64,000 bases of DNA, from contig NZ_CP109599.1 of NCBI RefSeq assembly GCF_036231945.1, forward strand, positions 6,165,501 through 6,229,500. Reading direction: 5' to 3'. Made by a program: the position numbers and the translations under genes. Shown here piece by piece: positions 51,101 to 59,517 of the stretch. Source of the DNA: Streptomyces sp. NBC_01429 (lineage in GTDB: Bacteria > Actinomycetota > Actinomycetes > Streptomycetales > Streptomycetaceae). Every line of letters starts with the position of its first letter. Position 1 is the stretch's first letter. The notes beneath the pieces are model-generated. The model had not been told where the DNA came from. It saw nothing but the letters and a program-made list of their open reading frames with translations, and did not search any database.

Positions 51101-51682
51101 ATGAACAGCGAATACGCCGACCGCGGCGATGCGTTCAGGAGTGAGCTCGACGGGCTGCGCGCGGCCTTCCCGCCGGAGCACAGCCTGCCACCGCTGGGCT
51201 GGGAGGGCGTGCGCGCCTTCGAGTTCGAGCACGGGATCGTGCTGCCCGAGCCCTATCGCACGCTGGTCGCGGAGATATGCGACGGCTGCCCGGAGGGGCC
51301 GGCCGATGTCGACGGGCTGATACCCGTGGCGGCGCTGCCCGCCGACTGGGGGTGCGACCAGACGCAGCGCGTGCTGGCGAAGCCCTTTCCGCTCACCGAG
51401 GCATGGGTGTGGGAGGACGATCCCCGGCCGTACGAGGAGATAGAGCCGCTCATCGACGAGGTCTCCAACCACGGCAGCGTGGTGCTGGGCACCGACGGCA
51501 GCGGCATGTACTGGCACCTGGTCGTCACCGGCGCGCACCGGGGGCGGATCTGGAACATCAGCGATGTGGGCGCGGCGCCCTTCGGGGCCGCGTTCGGGCA
51601 CCGTACGGAGGGCGAGGGCTTCGCGGGCTGGGTGGCGCACTGGGCGACCACGCGCCGGCCGTGGTTCGACGTGGTGGTCTGA
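51101..51682 (+). CDS. SMI1/KNR4 (SUKH)-family protein
   Basis: 193 residues from ATG 51101, with GGAG four bases upstream; ATG 51083 is an alternative. SUKH pattern: GVRAFEFEHGIVLPEPYRTL near residue 35, then the acidic middle WVWEDDPRPYEEIEPLIDEV and GSVVLGTDGSGMYWHLVVTG, ending GFAGWVAHWATT. SUKH proteins include immunity proteins of polymorphic toxins; no toxin gene is adjacent here, so an orphan immunity or housekeeping role remains open. Confidence 0.88.
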   Translation: MNSEYADRGDAFRSELDGLRAAFPPEHSLPPLGWEGVRAFEFEHGIVLPEPYRTLVAEICDGCPEGPADVDGLIPVAALPADWGCDQTQRVLAKPFPLTEAWVWEDDPRPYEEIEPLIDEVSNHGSVVLGTDGSGMYWHLVVTGAHRGRIWNISDVGAAPFGAAFGHRTEGEGFAGWVAHWATTRRPWFDVVV

Positions 51683-51809
51683 GGGGCGGTCTGAGGGGCG
51701 GTCCTGCCTCCGTGTGCCCGGCGTGGTTGACCTCAACCGTGCTTCATCTTTGAGCATGGTGAGTGCCGGCGCACCACGGGGGTGCGCCCTCCTCAGGAGG
51801 TACGCAGCC

Positions 51810-52526
51810 ATGTCCGTTCAGCTCACCACGGCCCCCGATCCGGCCAGATCCGGCGTCGGGGCCGTCACGGTCAGTACCTGGCGCGTGGGTACGCCCGCGC
51901 GCCAGCGGGCCGCTGCCGAGGCCGTCTCCCGGGTCTGGCGCGGCCGCGCGTGGCCGGACGCCGGGCTGCTCTCGTACAGCGTGGCGATCGGGGAGGACGG
52001 GGACACCCTGCTCAACTACGCGCAGTGGAGCGGCGCTGAGGTGTACGGGAGGTTCGCCGCCGCCTCGCGGGACGAGCGCGTGGCGGAGATCGACGCGGCG
52101 GTGCCGGGCATCGAGCGCGTCGGGCTGGGCCGGTACGAGCGGTACCGGAGCCTGCCGAGGACGCCGGGCGACGAGCGGGTGGCGGGGTGCGTCGCGATCA
52201 TCGAGGTCGAGTTCGAGGGCGCGAGCAGGGGCGAAGGGCGCGAGGGGCGCGAGGGGTGGGTCGAGGCCGTCCTCGATGCGCTCGCCACGGACCCCGCCCC
52301 CGCCCCCGGCCTGATCTCGGCGCACTTCCACCTCGGCACGGACGGGACGCGCGCGCTCAACTACGCGGAGTGGGAGAGCGCGGCCGCGTACGACGACGCG
52401 CTCTCCGCGCCCGGGGACGGCGTCGGCTCCCCGACCGAGAAGTGGCGGCGGGTGCTCACGTACCCGGGAATGCGGCACAACGCGGTGTCGCGGTACACGC
52501 CCGCCATCAGTCTGAGCGCCGGGTAG
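51810..52526 (+). CDS. Tandem antibiotic-biosynthesis-monooxygenase (ABM)-fold protein
   Basis: 238 residues with two ferredoxin-like ABM units: one with VSRVWRGRAWPDAGLLSYSV and LLNYAQWSGAEVYGRF, the second with VLDALATDPAPAPGLISAHF and ALNYAEWESAAAYDDAL. The repeated NYAxWxSA-type strand is diagnostic. Some members oxidise polyketide anthrones without cofactor, many have unknown roles. Start ATG 51810 with perfect CAGGAGG. Probably a single-gene transcript. Confidence 0.87.
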   Translation: MSVQLTTAPDPARSGVGAVTVSTWRVGTPARQRAAAEAVSRVWRGRAWPDAGLLSYSVAIGEDGDTLLNYAQWSGAEVYGRFAAASRDERVAEIDAAVPGIERVGLGRYERYRSLPRTPGDERVAGCVAIIEVEFEGASRGEGREGREGWVEAVLDALATDPAPAPGLISAHFHLGTDGTRALNYAEWESAAAYDDALSAPGDGVGSPTEKWRRVLTYPGMRHNAVSRYTPAISLSAG

Positions 52527-52666
52527 CGCCCGCGGGCGGTTGTTTCGGGGGTTGCCCGAAACGGTGCGCCGAGGATCTTGTCAAGTACGTGGACCGGAAG
52601 GGTTGGGCCAAAAACGTCTACGCTGGGGGCCGCCTTGCCCTCGTATGCCACAAGGAGACCCTCCAG

Positions 52667-54190
52667 ATGCCCGGAGACCGCCCCACCCTGCCGCCGGTGC
52701 GACTGACCTCGGAGGCCGAACTGGCGCGGGACGCGCTGGCCGCTCCGCTGCTCGCCAGGGCGGTGCGCCTCGCCCGCTGGGCCGGTCCCGGCACCCGGGT
52801 CGGCGCCGGGGGCGAGCTGGTCGACGCACAGCTGCCCGCCGCGGCGGAGGTCCTCGGCCTCGGCGGCGAGGCGGACGAGTTGTCGGAGGGCGACGGCGAG
52901 GCGTACGCGAGCGAGGCGTGGCGGGTCGCGGTCGACACCGGGCTGGTGGCGGTCGAGGACCCGGACGAGGAGGCCCACGGCCGCTCGGACGAGGAGGACG
53001 GCACGGGACGCGTCACCGAGGGCGAGCAGCTGGCGCTGGTCACCTCGGGCGGCCCCGGGGACGTCCTCTCCCTCTGGCTGGACGCCCTGGACGTCGTCTT
53101 CGCCGACGCGACGGCGCCGGTCCTGGACGACCTGGCCGCCGTCATCGGGGAGGACGGCGAGATCGACTTCGAGTCGCTCGACTGGGACCCGGAGGAGGAG
53201 GCGGAGTTCCTGGAAGGCGTGCTCGGCAACCTCTATCTGCTGACCGTCGCGGAGAGCGGCGGCGTGGCCGAGGGCCCCGTACCGCTGCCCGTCCTCGCCG
53301 CGTCGATGATCGTTCCCGATGACATGGGCGAGCCCACCGACGACATCCTGGAGCAGGTCTCCGAGGCGATGATGCGGCTGGACGACCAGTTCAGGCTGCT
53401 GGAGCCGATCGGTCTCGTCTCGTACGTCCCCGTCGACGAGGCCCTGATGATCGAGGACGGGGAGGAGCCGGCCGGCGCGGGCGGCCCGGAGGGCGGCGAC
53501 CGCTCGCTCTCCGCTGACGAGGAGGACATCTCGCGGTACGGGATGGTCCGGCTGACGCCGCTGGGGCTCTACGGGATCAGGGCCCGGATGCTGGAGGCGG
53601 GCGTCGACGCGCCCGCCGTCGGCGACCTCGCGGACAAGGACGCGCACGCGCTGCTCGACGGAGTCGCCGCCTTCCCCGAGCTGTCGGCCCGCGCCGAGAC
53701 CGAACAGTGGCTGGCCCGCCGCGCGCCCGCCGACGCCGCGCGTGACCTGCTGGCCGCCGCCCGGGGCACGGACACCGGCGCGCCGCTGCGCCGTCTCCAC
53801 TGTCAGCAGGCGCTCTCGCTGGTCGGCGCGGAGGCCGAGCCCGCCGTACGGGAGGTCCTGGACGACGCCGAGCTGGGCGGTCTGGCCCGGGTCTGGCTCG
53901 CCGAGCTGGGCGCGGCCGACGTACCGCCGCCGCCCGAGTCGATGATCTTCTGGCTGGCCATCGACACCATCGCGGCGCAGCTGGACGCGGAGGGTGAGCC
54001 GGACGAACTCCAGGAGCTGGTGGAGGGCCTGGTCGGGCAGCACAGCGGCTTCTTCGAGGCGGCCTGGCGCGTCGACCACCCGGCGACGGCGGAGGTGCTG
54101 GAGGCGATGGGGCGGCTGCACCGGGACCGTACGGCGTCCAAGGACGCCCGGAAGGCGGCGTTCAAGGCGAGGTCCCGCGCGGGGCGCTGA
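52667..54190 (+). CDS. Large acidic protein of unknown function
   Basis: 507 residues from ATG 52667, AAGGAG 9 bp upstream. No family recognised. Strongly acidic, with clusters such as WDPEEEAEFLEG and DEEDISRYG; two parts may resemble winged-helix modules (LTPLGLYGIRARMLEAGVD near residue 305, preceded by a helical bundle). The C-terminal third is helical, HEAT-like in feel (LHCQQALSLVGAEAEPAVRE near 375, then LGGLARVWLAELGAADV). No signal or membrane segment, so cytosolic. Conserved-type composition makes it a true gene. Confidence 0.8.
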   Translation: MPGDRPTLPPVRLTSEAELARDALAAPLLARAVRLARWAGPGTRVGAGGELVDAQLPAAAEVLGLGGEADELSEGDGEAYASEAWRVAVDTGLVAVEDPDEEAHGRSDEEDGTGRVTEGEQLALVTSGGPGDVLSLWLDALDVVFADATAPVLDDLAAVIGEDGEIDFESLDWDPEEEAEFLEGVLGNLYLLTVAESGGVAEGPVPLPVLAASMIVPDDMGEPTDDILEQVSEAMMRLDDQFRLLEPIGLVSYVPVDEALMIEDGEEPAGAGGPEGGDRSLSADEEDISRYGMVRLTPLGLYGIRARMLEAGVDAPAVGDLADKDAHALLDGVAAFPELSARAETEQWLARRAPADAARDLLAAARGTDTGAPLRRLHCQQALSLVGAEAEPAVREVLDDAELGGLARVWLAELGAADVPPPPESMIFWLAIDTIAAQLDAEGEPDELQELVEGLVGQHSGFFEAAWRVDHPATAEVLEAMGRLHRDRTASKDARKAAFKARSRAGR

Positions 54191-54410
54191 GGGCGGAGCC
54201 GCGTGGGCGGTGGCGGGGAGTCGTGAGGGAGCCGTGGGGGGACGGCTTCCGGGTCGGCGCCGGGGCCCGCACCGGTGCCTCGGGGGCCTGTGGGGCGGCC
54301 GGGGCAAGGGTAAAGAATTCGCCCGTAGGCCCCTGTGGGAAGGGTGATCGGGCGGCCTGTGGTTGATCGGGCATGGCGCGGCGGCCCTCATTGGGCGCAT
54401 ACTCAAAGTA

Positions 54411-54638
54411 ATGACAAAGTCAGCCGGATCCCGGCGCCACCTGCCGTCCAGTCCCTTCAACCGCCAGGCCCCGGCCTCACCCCCGCCCGAGCAGTTCGAT
54501 GTGGGAGACCGTGTCTCCCACGATCAGTTCGGGTTGGGAAGAGTCATCGGAGTCGAGGGCGAACATGCCGTGCTCATCGATTTCTCGGGGCGCCAGGGGA
54601 GGATCCTGAGCCCCTTCTCCAAACTGACCAAGCTCTGA
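54411..54638 (+). CDS. Small CarD/Tudor-like beta-barrel protein
   Basis: 75 residues from ATG 54411. After a basic, disordered-looking N-terminus (KSAGSRRHLPSSP) comes FDVGDRVSHDQFGLGRVIGV, followed by EGEHAVLIDFSGRQGRI and SPFSKLTKL: the SH3-like/Tudor fold also found at the C-terminus of UvrD/PcrA and in CarD, which contacts RNA polymerase. A stand-alone copy may bind RNA polymerase or nucleic acid; the role is inference. Confidence 0.82.
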   Translation: MTKSAGSRRHLPSSPFNRQAPASPPPEQFDVGDRVSHDQFGLGRVIGVEGEHAVLIDFSGRQGRILSPFSKLTKL

Positions 54639-54722
54639 AGCCCGTCCCTGAGCCAGGGCGTGCTGCCCCGGTAGGCCGGAGCCCCTGGGATTCGCGCCGC
54701 GGACCGTCAGGACCCGTGGCGG

Positions 54723-54890
54723 CCAGGGCCTGTCCGGCGGGTCGGGGTCGGACGGGCCGCGGCGTCTGGCGCGGTACATCGCAAGGCGCCGGAGCGTCCT
54801 GATAGCGGAGCTATCGGGCGTTTCGGCAACGCGGCGAGGTGCTGTGTCAGGCGTCGCGGACCCGGCCATGATCCGCCGGACAGGCCCTGG
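54723..54890. mobile_element. 168-bp foldback MITE-like element
   Basis: CCAGGGCCTGTCCGGCGG (54723-54740) is the exact reverse complement of 54873-54890, an 18-bp terminal inverted repeat. The inner flanks also pair imperfectly, and the centre holds a nested palindrome GATAG-cggag-CTATC near 54802-54816, so the whole element can fold back. It has no ORF. It resembles repeated intergenic elements I associate with Streptomyces genomes. No clear target-site duplication is visible. It lies in the 302-bp gap (54639-54940) between the Tudor-like gene and terD. Confidence 0.7.
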
Positions 54891-54940
54891 GGTCATCGCG
54901 CTGCGCGCGGCCCCGTCGCCCGGTCGGGCGATCGCTTGCG

Positions 54941-56122
54941 TCACAGACTCTTCGAGGCGGGCTTCACCATCCCCCGTACCGTGCGGGACTTGACGAACTC
55001 GCCCATGGCCGTCATCTCCCACTCGCCGGAGAACTGACGGATCAGCTTGGCCATCATCACGCCGGTCTGCGGCTCGGCGCCCGTCAGATCGAAGCGCACC
55101 AGCTCCTCGTCGGTGGCCGCGTCGACCAGCCGGCAGTAAGCCTTGGCGACCTCGGTGAACTTCTGGCCCGAGAAGGAATTGACCGTGAAGACCAGCCCGG
55201 TCGCCTCCTGGGGGATCCGGCCGAGGTCGACCACGATCACCTCGTCGTCGCCCGCGCCGTCGCCGGTGAGGTTGTCACCCGAATGCTTGATGGCTCCATT
55301 GAGGATGGAGAGCTTGCCGAAGTAGCAGCTGTCCACATGGTCGCGGTTCGGACCGTAGGCGATGACGGAGGCGTCGAGGTCGATGTCGCCGCCGCTGTAC
55401 GCGGGCTCCCAGCCGAGGCCCATCTTGACCTGGCTGAGCAGCGGACGGCCCGCCTTGACCAGCGACACCGTCTCGTTCTTCCGGAGACTGACGCGGCCCT
55501 TGTCCAGATTGATCTTGCCGCTGCCGGGCGCGGCCACCGGGGCGGGCGGGGCGACCGGCGGGGCGGGCGTCGCGAGCGAGGGCGTCGGGGGCCGCGGGGC
55601 CGCCGCCGGGGCGGGCGCGGGCTCCTCGACCGAGACGCCGAAGTCGGTGGCGATGCCCGCCAGTCCGTTCGCGTACCCCTGGCCGACCGCGCGGGCCTTC
55701 CAGGCGCCGTTGCGCAGATAGATCTCCACGATCACCAGGGCGGTCTCGGTACCGAGCCGGGGCGGGGTGAAGGTGGCCAGCGCGGCGCCGGTGGCGGAGT
55801 CGCGGATGGTGGCGGTGGGCTCGACGCCCTGGAAGCTCTGGCCCGCCTCGTCCGGGCTCGCGGTGACGACGATCTTCTCGATGCCGGCCGGGACGGCCGC
55901 CGTGTCGATGACGATCGCGTCGGGCGCGGCGCCCCCGCCGGAGCGGTAGCTCACGCCGGGGCCCGTCGGCTGGTTGTAGAAGATGAAGTCGTCGTCCGAG
56001 CGCACCTTGCCGTCACCGGTGAGCAGCAGGCCCGACACGTCGAGCCGCACGGGTGCGGCGACGTCCACCGCCACATGGGCGGTGGAGAGGGGGATGTTCG
56101 AGCCTGGGGTCATTGCTGTCAT
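54941..56122 (-). CDS. TerD-family protein with two TerD domains
   Basis: 393 residues. Domain 1 (about 1-175): RLDVSGLLLTGDGKVRSDDD with FIFYNQPTGPG; domain 2 (about 205-385): MGLGWEPAYSGGDIDLDASV, NLTGDGAGDDEVIVVDLGRI, EVAKAYCRLVDAATDEELVR. The acidic residues that bind calcium in TerD are present. A Pro/Ala linker (about 172-200) joins the domains. TerD proteins occur in tellurite-resistance and stress clusters and affect development in streptomycetes. No other ter gene is in the window. Confidence 0.93.
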   Translation of the reverse strand: MTAMTPGSNIPLSTAHVAVDVAAPVRLDVSGLLLTGDGKVRSDDDFIFYNQPTGPGVSYRSGGGAAPDAIVIDTAAVPAGIEKIVVTASPDEAGQSFQGVEPTATIRDSATGAALATFTPPRLGTETALVIVEIYLRNGAWKARAVGQGYANGLAGIATDFGVSVEEPAPAPAAAPRPPTPSLATPAPPVAPPAPVAAPGSGKINLDKGRVSLRKNETVSLVKAGRPLLSQVKMGLGWEPAYSGGDIDLDASVIAYGPNRDHVDSCYFGKLSILNGAIKHSGDNLTGDGAGDDEVIVVDLGRIPQEATGLVFTVNSFSGQKFTEVAKAYCRLVDAATDEELVRFDLTGAEPQTGVMMAKLIRQFSGEWEMTAMGEFVKSRTVRGMVKPASKSL

Positions 56123-56210
56123 GCCGCGTGTAACGAACGGCTCGGCTTTGCCGTTCCCTTACCCGAACGCGTCTTCCCCGGCCGGGCCTTCGTCCCCCGC
56201 CCTCGCCCCG

Positions 56211-56246
56211 CGCTCAGTACGGCCACCGCGCTCAGTACGGCCACCG
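56211..56246. repeat. Perfect 18-bp tandem duplication over a stop codon
   Basis: CGCTCAGTACGGCCACCG occurs at 56211-56228 and again at 56229-56246 without a change. The second copy contains the last codons and stop of the dehydrogenase gene (minus strand), the first repeats them beyond the stop. Confidence 0.85.
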
Positions 56247-57044
56247 CGGCGGGTCCGTGACGAACGCGCCGCCCAGGTAGGCGTGGTCCGGGTGGCGGGC
56301 CGGGTCCAGCTCGCCCTGTTCGGCGACGAGCTTCTCCGCGTACTGCTCCGAGTCGTCCCGGGGCTCGTACCCCAGCGCCCGCGCGCTCGTCAGGTCCCAC
56401 CAGAGCCGGGTGTTGGCCGACGAGCCGTACACGACGCTGTGGCCGACGTCCGGCGCCGTGAGCGCGGCGTGGAAGAGCCGGGCGCAGTCCCCGGGGCTCA
56501 GCCAGATGGAGAGCATGCGGACCGAGGTGGGCTCCAGGAAGCAGGAGCCGATGCGTACGGAGACGGTCTCCTGGCCGTACTTGTCCCAGTAGAACTGGGA
56601 CAGGTCCTCGCCGAAGCTCTTGGACAGGCCGTAGAACGTGTCGGGACGGTGCGGGGTCCCGACCGCGATGAGCGGATCGCCGTCCTCCGGACGCGGGGTG
56701 AAGCCCACGGCGTGGTTGCTGGAGGCGAAGACCGTCCGCCGCACCCCTTCGGCGCGGGCCGCCTCGTACAGGTTGTAGGTGCCTTCGATGTTGGCGCGCA
56801 GGATCTTGTCGAAGGAGGCTTCCAGCGAGATGCCCGCGAGGTGGATGATCGCGTCGACCCCCCGCACGGCCTCGCGCAACGCCTCGCGGTCCGCGAGATC
56901 GGCGGTGATGGCGTCCGGCTCGCCCTCGACGGGGGCGACGTCGAGGAGCCGCAGCTCATAGCCGTACGCGGGCAACAGCCCCCGCATCAGGGTGCCGAGG
57001 CCCCCGGCGGCGCCGGTCAGCAGGACGGTGCGGGGTGCGGGCAT
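56232..57044 (-). CDS. NAD-dependent epimerase/dehydratase, probable uronate dehydrogenase
   Basis: 270 residues. Extended SDR: TGAAGGLGTLMRGLLPAYGY (GxxGGxG) at residues 10-29, HLAGIS near 72, catalytic SSNHAVGF and YGLSKSFGE (YxxxK) near 140. The short length and the GAAGGLG start fit uronate dehydrogenase, which oxidises galacturonate/glucuronate to aldarolactone. GGAGAG RBS before the ATG read from 57044. It is divergent from kdgD, which acts later in the same oxidative uronate route, and that context supports the assignment. Confidence 0.8.
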   Translation of the reverse strand: MPAPRTVLLTGAAGGLGTLMRGLLPAYGYELRLLDVAPVEGEPDAITADLADREALREAVRGVDAIIHLAGISLEASFDKILRANIEGTYNLYEAARAEGVRRTVFASSNHAVGFTPRPEDGDPLIAVGTPHRPDTFYGLSKSFGEDLSQFYWDKYGQETVSVRIGSCFLEPTSVRMLSIWLSPGDCARLFHAALTAPDVGHSVVYGSSANTRLWWDLTSARALGYEPRDDSEQYAEKLVAEQGELDPARHPDHAYLGGAFVTDPPRWPY

Positions 57045-57214
57045 GGGGTCTCTCCTCGACGGCTCGGATCCGCTTCCGGATCGGATCCGGACCCGAACCA
57101 GGCTCATATGCGCAGCTGCCATTCACATGCGTGGACAATTTATGGAGGGTGGCGAACCGTCGTCAAGTGCCTCGCGACAGGGGAGGATCCGTCTCGGAGT
57201 CGCTGTTTCGCGTC

Positions 57215-57268
57215 TTGACCGGCCCGGAGAGGCTGCCTTAGCGTGCGATGTTCAGGGATATGGACATC
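57215..57268 (+). promoter_or_regulatory. kdgD promoter with operator dyad at the start point
   Basis: TTGACC (57215-57220), 18-bp spacer, TAGCGT (57239-57244) is a good HrdB-type promoter. Over the expected start point, GATGTTCA (57247-57254) and TGGACATC (57261-57268) form an inverted repeat, 7 of 8 arm positions symmetric, 6-bp spacer. This looks like a GntR/IclR/LacI-type operator for an inducible catabolic operon. No regulator gene is adjacent. Confidence 0.65.
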
Positions 57269-57322
57269 GATCACCATGGTGCACGAGTGGTCCGCCGCTC
57301 GCCGCACGGCCAGGGAGCCCCC

Positions 57323-58336
57323 GTGACCTCAGCCCCGCTCGCCGCCCGGCTCACCCGGGTGGCCGGGCCGCTGTTCTTCCCCGTCACCGCGTACGGTCCG
57401 GACGGCGGCCCGGACCTCGCCACCTACCGCGAGCACGTCCGGCGCGGTGTCGAGGCGGGGGCCGCCGCCGTCTTCGCGTGCTGCGGCACCGGCGAGTTCC
57501 ACGCCCTGAGCCCCGAGGAGTTCCGCGACTGCGTCGCCGCGGCCGTCGAGGAGACCGCGGGCCGGATCCCCGTCGTCGCGGGCGCGGGCTACGGCACGGC
57601 GCTCGCGATCCAGTACGCGCGGGCCGCCGAGGAGGCCGGCGCGGACGGGCTGCTCGCCATGCCGCCGTACCTCGTCGTCGCCGACCAGCGGGGGCTGCTG
57701 CGCCACTACACCGCGCTGGCCGCCGCCACCTCCCTGGAGACCATCGTCTACCAGCGCGACAACGCGGTCCTCACCCCCGAGACCGTCGTCGCGCTCGCCG
57801 GGGTCGAGTCCATCGCCGGTCTCAAGGACGGCCACGGCGACCTGGAGCTGACGCAGCGCATCGTCAGCGCCGTACGCACCGAACGGCCCGGCCGGGACTT
57901 CCTGTTCTTCAACGGGCTGCCCACGGCCGAACTCACCGCTCTCGCCTACCGGGGACTCGGCATCACCCTCTACTCCTCCGCCGTCTTCTGCTTCGTCCCC
58001 GAGATCGCCCTCGCCTTCCACCGGGCCCTGACCACCGGCGACGACACCACCGTCAACCGGCTGCTGGACGGCTTCTACCGCCCGCTGGTCGAACTGCGGT
58101 CCAAGGGAAAGGGATACGCCGTCTCGCTCGTCAAGGCGGGCGTCAGAATGGGCGGACTGGACGTCGGCGAGGTACGGCCGCCCCTGAGCGAGCCGGACCC
58201 GGCGCACATCGGCGAACTCGCCGGGATCGTCGAGCGGGGCCGTGCCCTGCTCGCGCGGCTGCCCCAGGGCGACGGACGGGACCCCGCGAGCGATCCGCGA
58301 GCATCCACTGCCCACGACAAGGAGACCGGCGCGTGA
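57323..58336 (+). CDS. kdgD: 5-dehydro-4-deoxyglucarate dehydratase
   Basis: Converts 5-keto-4-deoxyglucarate to 2-oxoglutarate semialdehyde with loss of CO2 and water. 337 residues from GTG 57323 with GGGAG upstream. TIM-barrel DapA superfamily: substrate loop CCGTGEFHAL near residue 58, catalytic Tyr in VYQRDNAVLT near 143, Schiff-base Lys in GLKDGHGDLELTQ near 169. GFYRPLVELRSKGKGYAVSL-type ending is KdgD-specific. The gene is translationally coupled (GTGA) to an unknown downstream gene. No glucarate dehydratase is in the window. Confidence 0.92.
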   Translation: MTSAPLAARLTRVAGPLFFPVTAYGPDGGPDLATYREHVRRGVEAGAAAVFACCGTGEFHALSPEEFRDCVAAAVEETAGRIPVVAGAGYGTALAIQYARAAEEAGADGLLAMPPYLVVADQRGLLRHYTALAAATSLETIVYQRDNAVLTPETVVALAGVESIAGLKDGHGDLELTQRIVSAVRTERPGRDFLFFNGLPTAELTALAYRGLGITLYSSAVFCFVPEIALAFHRALTTGDDTTVNRLLDGFYRPLVELRSKGKGYAVSLVKAGVRMGGLDVGEVRPPLSEPDPAHIGELAGIVERGRALLARLPQGDGRDPASDPRASTAHDKETGA

Positions 58337-59517
58337 AGACCTCGGTGTTTCTCTACCCCTGGGACGTGGTGGGGGACCCCGCTGCCGCCGCCCGGATCGC
58401 GGACCTCGGCGTCCAGCAGGTCACCCTCGCCGCCGCCTACCACTCCACCCGCGCGCTGACCCCGCGCCATCCGCGCCACCGCGTCGTCACCGCCGAGTAC
58501 GCCGCCGTCCTCTACCCGCCGGACCCCGCGCGATGGGCGGACCACGCGACGCGCCCCTACCCGGCGGGCGACTGGGCGCCGGGCGACGCGTACGGCGAGG
58601 CCGCCGAGGCGCTGACCGCCGCCGGTCTCGACGTGCACAGCTGGGTCGTCCTCGCGCACAGCTCCCGCCTCGGCGCCGAGCACCCGGACACCTCCGTGGT
58701 CAACGCGTACGGCGACCGCTACCCCTGGGCGCCCTGCATCGCGCGGCCCGCCGTCGCCGCGTACCTCGTGGAGCTGGCGGCCGAGGCGGCCGTACGCCCC
58801 GGGGCGCGCGGCGTCGAGCTGGAATCCTGTGGCTGGTACGGATTCACGCATCTGCACGCCCACGACAAGACCGGCGGCGTCGCGCTCGGTGACGCGGCGC
58901 GGTACCTGATGTCGCTCTGCTTCTGCTCCGACTGCCGGGAGGGATACGCCGGTCTCGGCGGGGACCCGGACGAACTGGCCGACGCCGTGCGGCGCGCGCT
59001 GGCACCCGGCTGGGCCACCGGCTCCACCGAGGCCGGATGGACGGCCGTCGAGAAGCTCCTCGGCGCGGATCTCGCCGCCCTCGCCGCCGACTGGCGCGGC
59101 GGGGTCGCCCGTACGCTCCAGGAGTCGGCGGTCGCCGCCGTACGGGCCGAGGCGGGCCCCGGCTTCCAGGTGCTGCTGCACGCCGACCCCGCCCCGTACC
59201 GCACCGGAGCCAACGCCGGAGTCGACCCCGCGCACATCCTGGGCGTCGCGGACGGCGTCGTCCTGCCCTGTACCGGAGGAGCGGCCGGGGCGATGCTCGG
59301 CCCCTTCGCTGACCACCGGAGCGACGCGTCCGTACTGGCCGCCAACTTCGGTGTCGTCACGGGCATGGGCGGCGATCCCGACGGGCTCGCCGGGGACGCG
59401 GTACGGGCGAAGGCGCTCGGCGCGACCGAACTGCGGCTGTACCACGCGGGGCTGGCCTCGGACCCGGACCTGGCGGCCGTCGCATCCGCGCTGCGCGAGA
59501 TCTCACGCCTCGGCTGA
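58333..59517 (+). CDS. Unknown TIM-barrel-like protein co-transcribed with kdgD
   Basis: 394 residues from GTG 58333. Sequence begins VKTSVFLYPWDVVGDPAAAA, with alternating strand/helix pattern throughout. Distinct features are LTLAAAYHSTRALTPRHPRH-like His-rich loop near residue 40, ELESCGWYGFTHLHAHDK near 160, and a CFCSDC cysteine cluster near 195 resembling the CxCxxC found in some uncharacterised glycoside-hydrolase-like barrels. The family has no name I recall. Coupling to kdgD suggests a uronate-containing substrate. It overlaps the convergent MFS gene by 15 bp. Confidence 0.82.
   Translation: MKTSVFLYPWDVVGDPAAAARIADLGVQQVTLAAAYHSTRALTPRHPRHRVVTAEYAAVLYPPDPARWADHATRPYPAGDWAPGDAYGEAAEALTAAGLDVHSWVVLAHSSRLGAEHPDTSVVNAYGDRYPWAPCIARPAVAAYLVELAAEAAVRPGARGVELESCGWYGFTHLHAHDKTGGVALGDAARYLMSLCFCSDCREGYAGLGGDPDELADAVRRALAPGWATGSTEAGWTAVEKLLGADLAALAADWRGGVARTLQESAVAAVRAEAGPGFQVLLHADPAPYRTGANAGVDPAHILGVADGVVLPCTGGAAGAMLGPFADHRSDASVLAANFGVVTGMGGDPDGLAGDAVRAKALGATELRLYHAGLASDPDLAAVASALREISRLG

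Noticed and set aside
51101..51682. Polymorphic-toxin immunity pair
   Set aside because: The SUKH protein fits immunity families, but no toxin, secretion or repeat-rich partner is adjacent.
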